From NCBI RefSeq assembly GCF_015668515.1, contig NZ_JADPFO010000008.1, positions 1 to 64,000 on the forward strand: a DNA stretch of 64,000 bases, written 5' to 3'. A model generated the notes under the pieces. It did not search any database and was not told where the DNA came from. It saw nothing but the letters and a program-made list of their open reading frames with translations. Positions 1-8,457 of this stretch are shown piece by piece; position 1 is the stretch's first letter, and each line of letters opens with the position of its first letter. The stretch is from Paraclostridium tenue. GTDB taxonomy: Bacteria > Bacillota > Clostridia > Peptostreptococcales > Peptostreptococcaceae. The position numbers and the translations under genes were made by a program.

Positions 1-86
1 AGGAAGACTACCTGGTTGATAGGTCAAAGGTGGAAGTACAGTAATGTATGTAGCTTATTGATACTAATAGATCGAGGACTTGACCA
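1..86 (+). rRNA. 23S ribosomal RNA, 3' end (partial)
   Basis: The first bases match the universally conserved 3' end of 23S rRNA, including the GATAGG, GTGGAAGTACAGTAATG and TACTAATAGATCGAGGAC blocks. Only the last ~86 nt are in the window; the gene runs in from the left. It is followed by a short inverted repeat (ATGAAAATC ... GATTTTCAT, about 89-115) that may be part of the pre-23S processing stem. The exact mature end is approximate. Confidence 0.93.
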
Positions 87-225
87 AAATGAAAATCTTT
101 CAAAATCGATTTTCATAGCGCCAACCAAGTCGATGACTTCGGTTGCTTAAAGATTATTTAATCTAATAAATGTTATTCAGTTTTTAGAGTACTAACTCTA
201 ACTAAATAGATATTAATCTATGAAA

Positions 226-351
<126 letters not shown>

Positions 352-453
352 TTTTTTTATTTTGTATATAATAAATTCAGTAAATGTTATTTGTATTTCA
401 CAGAATGAAGTGTAAAATAAATATGAGAATATAATTTAATAAAATATCAATGT

Positions 454-485
454 AAAAGTCACTTTATAAAGTGACTTTTATTTGT
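454..485 (+). terminator. rRNA operon terminator-like hairpin
   Basis: A perfect inverted repeat (AAAAGTCACTTT / AAAGTGACTTTT) is followed by ATTTG. It lies after the 5S gene and before the decarboxylase-family gene, and fits the end of the rRNA operon. Confidence 0.7.
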
Positions 486-505
486 ATAATAAAGTGTATG
501 ACTGA

Positions 506-547
506 AAGGAGGAGCTTTAAGATAATATTTAACTTAAAGCTATTAAA
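506..547 (+). promoter_or_regulatory. Shine-Dalgarno followed by a hairpin that bridges the gap to the ATG
   Basis: A very strong SD, AAGGAGG, sits at 506-512, but the only in-frame ATG is at 548, which is 35 nt away; a normal gap is 5-10 nt. An in-frame TAA at 530-532 rules out a nearer start. The intervening RNA holds a perfect 8-bp stem, GCTTTAAG (514-521) and CTTAAAGC (533-540), with an 11-nt loop. Folding it removes 27 nt and leaves an effective spacing of 8 nt, which is ideal. The repeat and distances are read directly; the bridging role is inferred. Confidence 0.6.
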
Positions 548-1963
548 ATGAAAACACCTATTATAAATTCTTTAAGAAATTTAGTTGATGAAAATATAAT
601 ATCGTTCCATGTTCCAGGTCATAAAAAAGGGTATATTTATGAAAAATTAGGATATGAAGATTTATTTAGAAATTTATATAAACTAGATACAACAGAAGTA
701 CCTGGAACAGATAATTTACATTCACCTGAAGAATGTATAATGGAATCACTTAAAATAGCATCAGAGACATTTAAAAGCGATAAAACATATTATTTGATAA
801 ATGGATCAACTTGTGGAATTGAGGCAGCTATAATGGCTGTAACAAAGCCTAAAGAAAAGATTATAATGAATAGAGACTGTCACCAATCAGCTATAAATGC
901 ATGTATTGTTGGAGATATAAACCCTGTATATATAAAAGCAAATATAAATGATCATAGTAATACTTTAAATGGAGTTAAATTTGAACATGTAAAGACTGTT
1001 ATAGATAGTAACTTGGATGCAAAAGCATTATTCTTGACGTATCCAACTTATTTTGGAAATATATGTGATCTAAAAAGCATTTGCGAGTATGCTCATAGTA
1101 AAGATATGATTGTATTAGTAGATGAAGCTCATGGAGCTCATTTAGGATTAAGTGATAAACTACCATATACTGCATTGAGTCAAGGTGCAGATTTAGTAAT
1201 ACAAAGCACACATAAGACATTGCCATCATTTACACAGTCATCTATGATCCATATTAAGGGTAATAGAATAGATGAGAATAGATTATCTAATATGCTTAGA
1301 ATAACACAATCATCAAGTCCATCTTATTTACTTATGGCATCTCTAGAGATTGCTGTAGATATTTACTTAAATAAAGGAAAAGATTTGATGGAGGAGTTAC
1401 TTGTAAATATATCAGAATTTAAAAATGATATTTATAAACTTAAATATATTTCAATAGATGAATCTGACGATAAAACTAAGATATTTTTAAATACAAAGAA
1501 ATTAGGAATAACAGGATATGATTTAGAAAAAATTTTAAGAGAAAAATATAAAATCCAAGTTGAGTTAGCTAATTATTATGGAGTTTTACTTATATCTACT
1601 ATAGGAAATACAAAAGAAGATTTTTCCAAATTAAAAGAGGCTTTATATGAGATTGATAAAAAGTATAAGAAAGAATCTAAATTAAGAGATATACATTATC
1701 CATTAGATATGCCTAAAAAAATATTAACTCCAAGAGAGGCATTTTATACTGATAAAAAAAATGTTAAAATAAATGATAGTATAGGTAAAATATCTGGTGA
1801 GTATATTATTCCATACCCACCTGGCATTAGCTTAGTATCTCCTGGAGAAGAGATTACGGAAGAGGTTATTGAATATATTATAAAATGTAGAGAGAAAGGT
1901 ATGAATGTTAGCGGAGTTAAAGATTCTAATCTTGAATATATTCAAATTATAGATATAAAGTAA
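548..1963 (+). CDS. Orn/Lys/Arg decarboxylase-family PLP enzyme
   Basis: This is a 471-residue fold-type I PLP enzyme of the Orn/Lys/Arg decarboxylase group (YaaO/SpeA-like), expected to decarboxylate a basic amino acid in the cytosol. Visible motifs are FHVPGHKKG near the N-terminus, the TEVPGTDNLHSPE segment, LINGSTCG for phosphate binding, VDEAHGAH before the cofactor lysine, and STHKTLPSFTQ with Lys223 as the Schiff-base residue. The C-terminal domain includes YPPGISLVSPGE. The length suits the short Gram-positive form. In Bacillus and clostridia a homologue sits beside tmk, as here. The substrate (Arg, Lys or Orn) cannot be read from sequence. The start at 548 depends on the unusual SD-hairpin arrangement just upstream. 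Confidence 0.9.
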   Translation: MKTPIINSLRNLVDENIISFHVPGHKKGYIYEKLGYEDLFRNLYKLDTTEVPGTDNLHSPEECIMESLKIASETFKSDKTYYLINGSTCGIEAAIMAVTKPKEKIIMNRDCHQSAINACIVGDINPVYIKANINDHSNTLNGVKFEHVKTVIDSNLDAKALFLTYPTYFGNICDLKSICEYAHSKDMIVLVDEAHGAHLGLSDKLPYTALSQGADLVIQSTHKTLPSFTQSSMIHIKGNRIDENRLSNMLRITQSSSPSYLLMASLEIAVDIYLNKGKDLMEELLVNISEFKNDIYKLKYISIDESDDKTKIFLNTKKLGITGYDLEKILREKYKIQVELANYYGVLLISTIGNTKEDFSKLKEALYEIDKKYKKESKLRDIHYPLDMPKKILTPREAFYTDKKNVKINDSIGKISGEYIIPYPPGISLVSPGEEITEEVIEYIIKCREKGMNVSGVKDSNLEYIQIIDIK

Positions 1964-2042
1964 ACTAAGTAGAAAGGAATTAACTATTAAGCAAGATTAT
2001 ACAGCTTTAATAAATTTGCTTATATGGTGACAGGTGTAAAAT

Positions 2043-2732
2043 ATGAAAGGTAAGTTAATAATTATAGAGAGTGGTTCAGATGCTAGTGGAAAGGCTACTC
2101 AAACTAAAAAATTATATAATAAATTAATCGAAGATGGATATAATGTAAAAAAAGTAGAATATCCAAATTATAAATCAGAATCATCTGCTTTAGTTAAAAT
2201 GTACTTAAACGGAGATTTTGGAAAAAATGCTGATGATGTTGATGCATATATAGCATCTACTTTTTTTGCAGCAGATAGATATGCATCTTTTAAAACTGAA
2301 TGGGAGTCATTCTACAATGAAGGTGGAATTATAATAGCAGATAGATACACTACATCTAACATGGTACATCAAGCATCTAAAATGGATGAAAACGAAAGAG
2401 ATAAGTTTATTGATTGGTTATTTGATTATGAATTTAATTTATATAAAATACCAAAACCAGACTGTGTAGTATTTTTAGATGTTCCTATAGAATTTAGTAA
2501 AAAACTTATGGATAATAGAAAAAATAAATTTACAGGTGAAGATAAAAAAGATATACATGAAGGTGATATAGAATATTTAACTAGATCATACAATAATGCT
2601 TTACATATAGCGGACAAGTATGATTGGAAAAAAATTAATTGTATAGAAAAAGAAAATTTAAGAAGTATAGATAGTATTCATGAAGAAATATATAAAATAG
2701 TTAAAGAAACTATAGATTCTATGGAGAAGTAA
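2043..2732 (+). CDS. tmk: Thymidylate (dTMP) kinase
   Basis: This 229-residue nucleoside-monophosphate kinase makes dTDP from dTMP for DNA synthesis. The P-loop is at residues 9-21 (SGSDASGKATQT), a variant of the usual EGxDGAGKTTQ. An ADRY segment and a lid rich in Lys/Asp (NRKNKFTGEDKKD) follow, as in the family. The start uses AGGTG at 2032-2036, seven bases ahead. An inverted repeat (TAAGCAA ... TTGCTTA, 1988-2022) lies in the leader. It is two bases from holB, so the two genes are probably co-transcribed. The divergent P-loop means a related deoxynucleoside kinase is possible, but context favours tmk. Confidence 0.88.
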   Translation: MKGKLIIIESGSDASGKATQTKKLYNKLIEDGYNVKKVEYPNYKSESSALVKMYLNGDFGKNADDVDAYIASTFFAADRYASFKTEWESFYNEGGIIIADRYTTSNMVHQASKMDENERDKFIDWLFDYEFNLYKIPKPDCVVFLDVPIEFSKKLMDNRKNKFTGEDKKDIHEGDIEYLTRSYNNALHIADKYDWKKINCIEKENLRSIDSIHEEIYKIVKETIDSMEK

Positions 2733-2734
2733 AT

Positions 2735-3670
2735 ATGTATTTTGATAAAATTATAGGTCAGAGTTTTGCAAAAAAATATTTATCAAACTCTATTAAAAAA
2801 GATAAGATAAATCATGCATATTTATTTGAGGGAATAGATGGGGTTGGAAAAAGTACATTTGCAAAAGAGTTTGCAAAGTATTTACTCAAAACAGAACATA
2901 TTGAAAATAGTCCAGACTATATAAATATAGAACCTCAAGGTGCAAGTATAAAAATCGCTCAAATAAGAAATCTACAAACAGATGTAATAATAAAACCGCA
3001 TGGTGATTATAAAATTTATGTAATAAATAATGCAGAGAAAATGACTATGGAATCACAAAATGCGTTATTAAAGACATTAGAAGAACCTCCTATATATGTA
3101 ATAATAATACTTATAACTAATAATAAAAATTCTTTACTAGATACAATAAAATCTAGATGTGATATAGTCAAGTTTTTACCGATACCACTTGTAGAGTTAA
3201 AAACGTATTTAGAAGATAGAGGAATAGATGAAAAAAAAGCTAGTATGTTATCAACTTTTTCAAGAGGAAGTATTAGTAAAGCATTGGAATTATCTGAGTC
3301 ATCAGATTTTATGATTATGAGAGAAGATATCCAAAATAACATACAAACAATTTTAGAAAAAAATGTAGTAGAAGTATTAGAACTTCCTAATAAATATGAT
3401 AAATATAAAGATAATATAATAGAAGTTTTAGATATAACTATAAATTACTTTAGAGATATAATGATGTTAAAAGAAAATATAGATAAAGATATGATTATAA
3501 ATATAGATAAAATAACGTATTTGCAAAATATGAGTAAAAAAATTAACTATTCTCAAGTGTCTAAGATTATTGATATAATAGAGGAGACTAAGAAAAAGTT
3601 AAGAAGCAATTGTAACTTTAATTTGAGTGTACAAGTAATGGCTTTAAATATATATGAGGTGATTAAATGA
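2735..3670 (+). CDS. holB: DNA polymerase III delta' subunit
   Basis: This 311-residue AAA+ protein is the clamp-loader delta' subunit that helps load the beta clamp at the fork. It starts with the family's IIGQ box, has a P-loop GIDGVGKST at 33-41 and the sensor-like SRC motif at 140-142 (TIKSRCDIVKF). NALLKTLEEPP at 109-119 is typical of delta'/tau. The four-cysteine zinc module normally found between Walker A and the LEEPP box is absent: residues 50-70 carry no cysteine. The gene overlaps ricT by 4 bp (ATGA), as expected for the tmk-holB-ricT operon. Confidence 0.92.
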   Translation: MYFDKIIGQSFAKKYLSNSIKKDKINHAYLFEGIDGVGKSTFAKEFAKYLLKTEHIENSPDYINIEPQGASIKIAQIRNLQTDVIIKPHGDYKIYVINNAEKMTMESQNALLKTLEEPPIYVIIILITNNKNSLLDTIKSRCDIVKFLPIPLVELKTYLEDRGIDEKKASMLSTFSRGSISKALELSESSDFMIMREDIQNNIQTILEKNVVEVLELPNKYDKYKDNIIEVLDITINYFRDIMMLKENIDKDMIINIDKITYLQNMSKKINYSQVSKIIDIIEETKKKLRSNCNFNLSVQVMALNIYEVIK

Positions 3671-4551
3671 TAAGAATAGTGGGTGTTAGATTCAAAAGTG
3701 CGGGAAAAATATATTACTTTGATCCTGTAGATTTTGAAATAGAGAAAAATATAGATGTAGTTGTAGAAACTGCAAGGGGATTAGAATACGGTAAGGTTGT
3801 TGTAGGGCCTAAAGAATTAGATGAAAGTGAACTTGTATCACCTTTAAAGCCTATCGTTAGAATAGCGACTGAGGAAGATACTAAAATATATTTAGAGAAT
3901 AAAGAAAAGGCAAAAGAAACATTTGAAGTATGTCAACAAAAAATAAAAGAACATGAGTTAACAATGTTTCTTATAGATTGTGAGTATACATTTGATAGAA
4001 ATAAGTTAATATTTTACTTTACAGCAGAAGGAAGAATAGATTTTAGAGAGCTTGTAAAAGATTTAGCATCTATATTTAAGACAAGAATAGAATTAAGACA
4101 AATAGGTGTAAGAGATGAAGCTAAATCTATAGGAGGATTAGGGCCATGTGGAAGAAGCTTATGTTGTTCTTCTTGGTTAGGAGATTTCCAACCTGTTTCT
4201 ATAAAAATGGCTAAAGATCAAAACTTATCACTTAATCCAACTAAAATATCGGGTATATGTGGTAGATTATTCTGTTGCTTAAAATATGAGCACGATGTAT
4301 ATAGTGAGGCATTAGAAAAAATGCCTACAGTAGGATCGGTAGTTCAAGTTCCAGATGGAAAAGGTAAAGTAATAGAAATTAACCCACTTTTAGAACAAGC
4401 TAAGGTAGAATTACAAGATAAAAATATCAAATTATACGAAGTTGAAGATATAAAAGTTTTACAAGAAGCAAGAAAGTGTGGAGGCTGTGGTTCAAGAGAT
4501 GAAAGACTTGATGCAGAGACTCTAAGAGAATTAAGAAAACTAGAAGATTAA
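3667..4551 (+). CDS. ricT: PSP1-domain Y-complex protein RicT (YaaT)
   Basis: This 294-residue PSP1-domain protein corresponds to B. subtilis RicT/YaaT, part of the RicA-RicF-RicT complex that supports RNase Y activity and the phosphorelay. The diagnostic cysteines are visible: GPCGRSLCCSSW (Cys161, 166, 167) and ICGRLFCCLKY (Cys198, 203, 204), which hold Fe-S clusters in the known complex. A further CGGCG near residues 268-273 is an extra cysteine knot at the tail. The start overlaps holB by 4 bp and has GAGGTG upstream. RicA and RicF genes are not in this window. Confidence 0.92.
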   Translation: MIRIVGVRFKSAGKIYYFDPVDFEIEKNIDVVVETARGLEYGKVVVGPKELDESELVSPLKPIVRIATEEDTKIYLENKEKAKETFEVCQQKIKEHELTMFLIDCEYTFDRNKLIFYFTAEGRIDFRELVKDLASIFKTRIELRQIGVRDEAKSIGGLGPCGRSLCCSSWLGDFQPVSIKMAKDQNLSLNPTKISGICGRLFCCLKYEHDVYSEALEKMPTVGSVVQVPDGKGKVIEINPLLEQAKVELQDKNIKLYEVEDIKVLQEARKCGGCGSRDERLDAETLRELRKLED

Positions 4552-4556
4552 TATGG

Positions 4557-4580
4557 GGGTAGGATAATTCCTACCCTTTA
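4557..4580 (+). terminator. Intergenic hairpin after ricT
   Basis: An 8-bp perfect stem (GGGTAGGA / TCCTACCC) with loop TAAT is followed by only TTT and then a T6 run 15 bases later. It could be a weak terminator or a processing/attenuation point inside the operon. The tail is poor, so the call is tentative. Confidence 0.35.
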
Positions 4581-4613
4581 AATTATAGATTTTTTATAGC
4601 AAGGAGTAAATTT

Positions 4614-5366
4614 ATGGACGTAAAGTTAAAAGACACGGAAAGAATAGATGATATTCAATTAAAAGGATTGAGGTTAATTCAAGATACAACAGGATTTTGC
4701 TTCGGAGTAGATGCTGTATTACTAGCCAATTTTACAAAGGTAAAAAGAGGAGCTAGTGTTGTAGATTTAGGAACAGGAACAGGTATAATACCAATACTTA
4801 TAGCTGGAAAAAGTGAAGCTAAAGAAATAATAGGTGTTGAAATACAAGAAGAAGTATATGAGATGGCAACAAGATCTGTATTACTAAATGATTTACAAGA
4901 TAGAGTAAAGATAGTTAATGGAGATATAAAAACTATAGATGAAACTTTAGAAGTTAATAAATTTGATGTAGTTACTTCAAATCCTCCATATATGCATGAT
5001 AACGGAATTAAAAATCCTAATGATAAAAAGGCTATATCTAGACATGAAGTTAAATGTAACTTAGAAGACGTAATAAGATCTTCATCTAGATTGTTAAAGG
5101 ATTTAGGAAAATTTTATATGATTCATAGACCAACAAGATTAATAGAAATAATAACATTAGCAAGAAAATATAAATTAGAACCTAAGCAAATTCAATTTAT
5201 ACATCCTAAACAAGGAAAAGCTCCTAATATAATGTTAGTTCAATTTACTAAGGGTGGAAGACCAGATTTAAAAATACTAGACCCACTATATGTTTATGAT
5301 GAGGATGGGCAATATACTAAAGCAATCAATGATATATATGCAAATGAAGATATAGGAGAGAAGTAA
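4614..5366 (+). CDS. trmN6: tRNA1(Val) (adenine37-N6)-methyltransferase TrmN6
   Basis: A 250-residue SAM-dependent methyltransferase of the YfiC/TrmN6 (YabB) family that methylates N6 of A37 in tRNA. The SAM loop DLGTGTG lies at 51-57 and the N6-adenine catalytic NPPY at 123-126 (SNPPYMHD). The C-terminal segment (RPTRLIEI ... PKQGKAPN) is family-typical. Its stop is immediately followed by the ATG of rsmI, the same pairing as yabB-yazA/rsmI in Bacilli, so the two are translated from one RNA. SD AAGGAG lies ahead of the start. Confidence 0.9.
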   Translation: MDVKLKDTERIDDIQLKGLRLIQDTTGFCFGVDAVLLANFTKVKRGASVVDLGTGTGIIPILIAGKSEAKEIIGVEIQEEVYEMATRSVLLNDLQDRVKIVNGDIKTIDETLEVNKFDVVTSNPPYMHDNGIKNPNDKKAISRHEVKCNLEDVIRSSSRLLKDLGKFYMIHRPTRLIEIITLARKYKLEPKQIQFIHPKQGKAPNIMLVQFTKGGRPDLKILDPLYVYDEDGQYTKAINDIYANEDIGEK

Positions 5367-6200
5367 ATGAGTGGAAAATTATATGTATGTGGAACTCCAA
5401 TAGGGAATTTAGAAGATATAACGTATAGAACTTTAAGAGTTTTAAATGAGGTCGATTTAATAGCAGCAGAAGACACTAGACATAGTATTAAACTTTTAAA
5501 TCATTTTGAAATATCTAAACCACTAACAAGTTATCATGAACACAACAAAGATAATAAAGGTGAATATCTAATTAATAAATTGTTAAGTGGAGAAAATATA
5601 GCATTAATAAGTGATGCAGGAATGCCTGGTATATCAGATCCAGGAGAGGAAATAATAAAACAAGCCATAGAAAATGATATAGAAGTAGTTGTTTTGCCTG
5701 GAGCTACAGCTTCAATAACAGCTTTAATAGGTTCAGGTCTTGAAACAGGTAAATTTGCATTCGAAGGATTTTTAGATAGAGATAAAAAAAGAAGAAGAGA
5801 ACAATTAGAAGAATTAAAACATGAAAAAAGAACTATAATATTTTATGAATCACCACACAGATTAAAAGATACTCTAAAAGATATGGTTAAAATATTAGGA
5901 AATAGAAATATTGCTATAAATAGAGAATTAACTAAGAAGTATCAAGAGGTAATAAGAAATGATATACAGGGATGTATAGATATATTTAATGAAAGAGAAG
6001 TAAAAGGTGAATTTGTTCTTATAGTTGAAGGATTTAAGGGTGAAATAGAAAAAACTTGTGAATATGATAATCTAAATGATAGAGAATATGTAATAAAGCT
6101 TATGGAAGAAGGTACAACTAAAAAAGATGCAATTAAAGTTGTATGCAAAGAAAGAAAACTTAAAAAAGATATAGTATATAAACAAGTTTTAGATTTATAA
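5367..6200 (+). CDS. rsmI: 16S rRNA (cytidine1402-2'-O)-methyltransferase
   Basis: This 277-residue tetrapyrrole-methylase-fold enzyme adds the 2'-O-methyl at C1402 in the decoding centre of 16S rRNA. Family motifs: GTPIGNLEDITYR near residue 9, AEDTRHS near 34, SDAGMPGISDPG near 83-94, and GATASITAL. The C-terminal helical region (TKKDAIKVVCKER) is the usual small RsmI tail. It abuts trmN6 with no gap. SD GGAGAG lies inside the end of trmN6. Confidence 0.94.
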   Translation: MSGKLYVCGTPIGNLEDITYRTLRVLNEVDLIAAEDTRHSIKLLNHFEISKPLTSYHEHNKDNKGEYLINKLLSGENIALISDAGMPGISDPGEEIIKQAIENDIEVVVLPGATASITALIGSGLETGKFAFEGFLDRDKKRRREQLEELKHEKRTIIFYESPHRLKDTLKDMVKILGNRNIAINRELTKKYQEVIRNDIQGCIDIFNEREVKGEFVLIVEGFKGEIEKTCEYDNLNDREYVIKLMEEGTTKKDAIKVVCKERKLKKDIVYKQVLDL

Positions 6201-6217
6201 AATAGAGGTGATAAAAC

Positions 6218-6916
6218 ATGACATTAGTTAAGAAGCTAATGGATTGTATAAAAAGTGAAAATAGTTGCACTCATCTAAGAGAGATGGATAAATTAGGGGA
6301 ACTAGAACAAGTATTTCCTATTATATCGAAGATGAAAACTGTTGGTGAATGTAAATTCCATGTTATAAATTGTTTTGAACATTCAATACTGGCATTAGAA
6401 CTTTTAGAAGAAATAATACGAGAAGAATCATTTTTCGATACGCATATAAGATATAAAGTACTTGAAAATTTAAATGAAAAATTAGATGATGGAATTAAGA
6501 AAAAAGAACTTATAAAGTTAGGTATATTTTTACACGACATGGGGAAACCATTAGCTCAAACTATTGACGATAATGGTAGAGTTCACTTTAAAAAACATGA
6601 AGTTATAGGAGCAAATGAAATTTTTGAAATAGGTAAAAATTTAGGGTTAAGTGAAAAAAATATAAATATCTTATATAAATATATAAGATACCATATGACA
6701 TTACTTGAGTTTTATAAAAATAATAATATGAGTAAAGATGTTTTATTTAATGCATTTGATATATTAAAAGATGAGAGCATAGACATTTTTATTATAGGAT
6801 ATGCTGATATTGTGTCTACTAGAAAGTTAATAAGACCTAATGAAGACACAGGTGTTATAAAATCATATATGACCTATGGAATAACAAATTACTTATACAG
6901 ATATAATAGAATTTAA
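6218..6916 (+). CDS. HD-domain protein (putative phosphohydrolase)
   Basis: This 232-residue protein has an HD metal-binding core: His48 or His55 (KFHVINCFEHS), the doublet at 106-107 (FLHDMGKP) and a later RYHMT. The layout resembles the HD half of bacterial CCA-adding/poly(A) polymerase proteins, without the nucleotidyltransferase half. It is expected to hydrolyse a phosphoester in a nucleotide or RNA 3' end; the substrate is unknown. It follows rsmI by 17 bp with SD GAGGTG and ends the operon before a strong terminator. Confidence 0.82.
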   Translation: MTLVKKLMDCIKSENSCTHLREMDKLGELEQVFPIISKMKTVGECKFHVINCFEHSILALELLEEIIREESFFDTHIRYKVLENLNEKLDDGIKKKELIKLGIFLHDMGKPLAQTIDDNGRVHFKKHEVIGANEIFEIGKNLGLSEKNINILYKYIRYHMTLLEFYKNNNMSKDVLFNAFDILKDESIDIFIIGYADIVSTRKLIRPNEDTGVIKSYMTYGITNYLYRYNRI

Positions 6917-6973
6917 GTAAAATTTTTTAAAATTTAAATATAGACAATTTTAAAAAATTTGTATATTATAAAA

Positions 6974-7007
6974 GTGTATTAGCTATTTAAGGCTAATACA
7001 CTTTTAT
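6974..7007 (+). terminator. Intrinsic terminator
   Basis: A perfect 10-bp stem GTGTATTAGC / GCTAATACAC is followed by TTTTATTG. It closes the tmk-to-HD-gene operon. Confidence 0.85.
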
Positions 7008-7106
7008 TGTATTTATATTTAAAGCCTTTGGGAAACAAAGGTTTAATTAATAATTTTATGGAAAACGATTTTATAAAAGGTGACTTAAATTTGGGGAGGA
7101 TAAAAC

Positions 7107-8297
7107 ATGAGAAAAAACATATCAAATAAATTGAAGTCGATTCAGCCATCGGTAACTTTAGCTATAACTGCAAAAGCTAAAAGTTTAAAGGCTCAGGGGA
7201 TAGACATAATAGGATTTGGAGCTGGGGAACCAGATTTTAGAACTCCTAAGCATATAAGAGATGCAGCAATAAATGCTATAGAAAATGAAAGTATAGGCTA
7301 TACAGCAGCTTCAGGAATGGAAAGTTTAAAAAAAGCTATATGTGATAAATTAAAAAGAGATAACAACTTAGAATATACACAAGACCAAATAGTTGTATCA
7401 AATGGAGCTAAACATTCTTTATTTAACACTTTATCGGCAATATGTAATCCAGGGGATGAAGTAATAGTACCTAATCCATATTGGGTAAGTTATCCAGAAT
7501 TAGTTAGACTTGTAGATGCAAACCCTGTATTTGTTGAGTGTCCAGAAGAAGCTGAGTTTAAATATACTGTTGAAGCTTTAGAAGCTGCTATAACAGATAA
7601 AACTAAAGCTATAATATTAAATACACCAAATAACCCAACGGGTACTGCTTACAAAGAAGAAGATTTAAGAGCAATAGCTGATTTAGCTGTTAAACATAAT
7701 ATATATGTAATATCAGATGAAATATATGAAAAATTATTATATGAAGGAACTCATACAAGTATAGCTTCTTTCAATCAAGATATAAAAGATTTAGCTATAG
7801 TAGTAAATGGAGTAGCAAAAGCTTATGCTATGACAGGATGGAGAATAGGATATACTGCTTGTAATAAGGAAATAGCTAAGGCTATGTCTAATTTCCAAAG
7901 TCATGCTACATCAAATCCTAATACTATAGCTCAATATGCAACTATAGCAGCTCTTAATGGTCCAGAAGAAACTTTAAATGAAATGATTAAAGCATTTAAA
8001 GAAAGAAGGGATTTTATGGTTGAAAAGATAAATTCTATAGAAAATTTATCTTGCTTGAATCCACAAGGAGCTTTCTACGTAATGGTAAACATAAGCAAAT
8101 TAATAGGTAAAACTATAAATGGAAAAGCTATAAATAATTCAGTAGATTTTGCAGATTACTTATTAGATGATGCAAAAGTAGCAGTTGTACCAGGAATAGG
8201 ATTTGGAAATGATAACTACATAAGACTTTCTTATGCAACTTCATTAGATAATATAAAAGAAGGATTAAATAGAATAGAAAAAGCTATAGCTTTATAA
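7107..8297 (+). CDS. Class I pyridoxal-phosphate aminotransferase (aspartate type)
   Basis: A 396-residue fold-type I aminotransferase of the AspB/AspC Ib subgroup, moving amino groups between aspartate (or aromatic amino acids) and 2-oxoglutarate. Signature elements: FGAGEPDF at ~37-44, YTAASGMESLK, NTPNNPTGT, SDEIYEKLLY, the cofactor lysine Lys238 in GVAKAYAMTGWRIGY, and a C-terminal RLSYATS arginine for the substrate carboxylate. SD GGGGAGG lies 8 bases upstream. It is monocistronic between two terminators. Exact substrate preference is not readable. Confidence 0.92.
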   Translation: MRKNISNKLKSIQPSVTLAITAKAKSLKAQGIDIIGFGAGEPDFRTPKHIRDAAINAIENESIGYTAASGMESLKKAICDKLKRDNNLEYTQDQIVVSNGAKHSLFNTLSAICNPGDEVIVPNPYWVSYPELVRLVDANPVFVECPEEAEFKYTVEALEAAITDKTKAIILNTPNNPTGTAYKEEDLRAIADLAVKHNIYVISDEIYEKLLYEGTHTSIASFNQDIKDLAIVVNGVAKAYAMTGWRIGYTACNKEIAKAMSNFQSHATSNPNTIAQYATIAALNGPEETLNEMIKAFKERRDFMVEKINSIENLSCLNPQGAFYVMVNISKLIGKTINGKAINNSVDFADYLLDDAKVAVVPGIGFGNDNYIRLSYATSLDNIKEGLNRIEKAIAL

Positions 8298-8300
8298 TAT

Positions 8301-8337
8301 AAAAAGGGTATCTCAATTTTGAGATGCCTTTTTTATA
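8301..8337 (+). terminator. Intrinsic terminator
   Basis: The hairpin GGGTATCTCA ATTT TGAGATGCCT (one G-T pair) is followed by T6, directly after the aminotransferase gene. Confidence 0.88.
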
Positions 8338-8457
8338 TTATAAACAATAATTTAAATAAGCTACATAAAATTACAAAATAAATAATTTAGTAGAAGTAAA
8401 TGTAATTATAAAGTATAATTATTTATATTGTTTAGAAATTGAAATATGGGGGAAGAT

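Noticed and set aside
498-551. 17-codon mini-ORF overlapping the decarboxylase start (ATGA)
   Set aside because: It has no SD. Its sequence is explained by the SD plus hairpin that serve the main gene.
1980-2042. Stem TAAGCAA/TTGCTTA and a short ATG frame ahead of tmk
   Set aside because: tmk has its own AGGTG at the right distance, so no bridging is needed; the stem alone is weak evidence.
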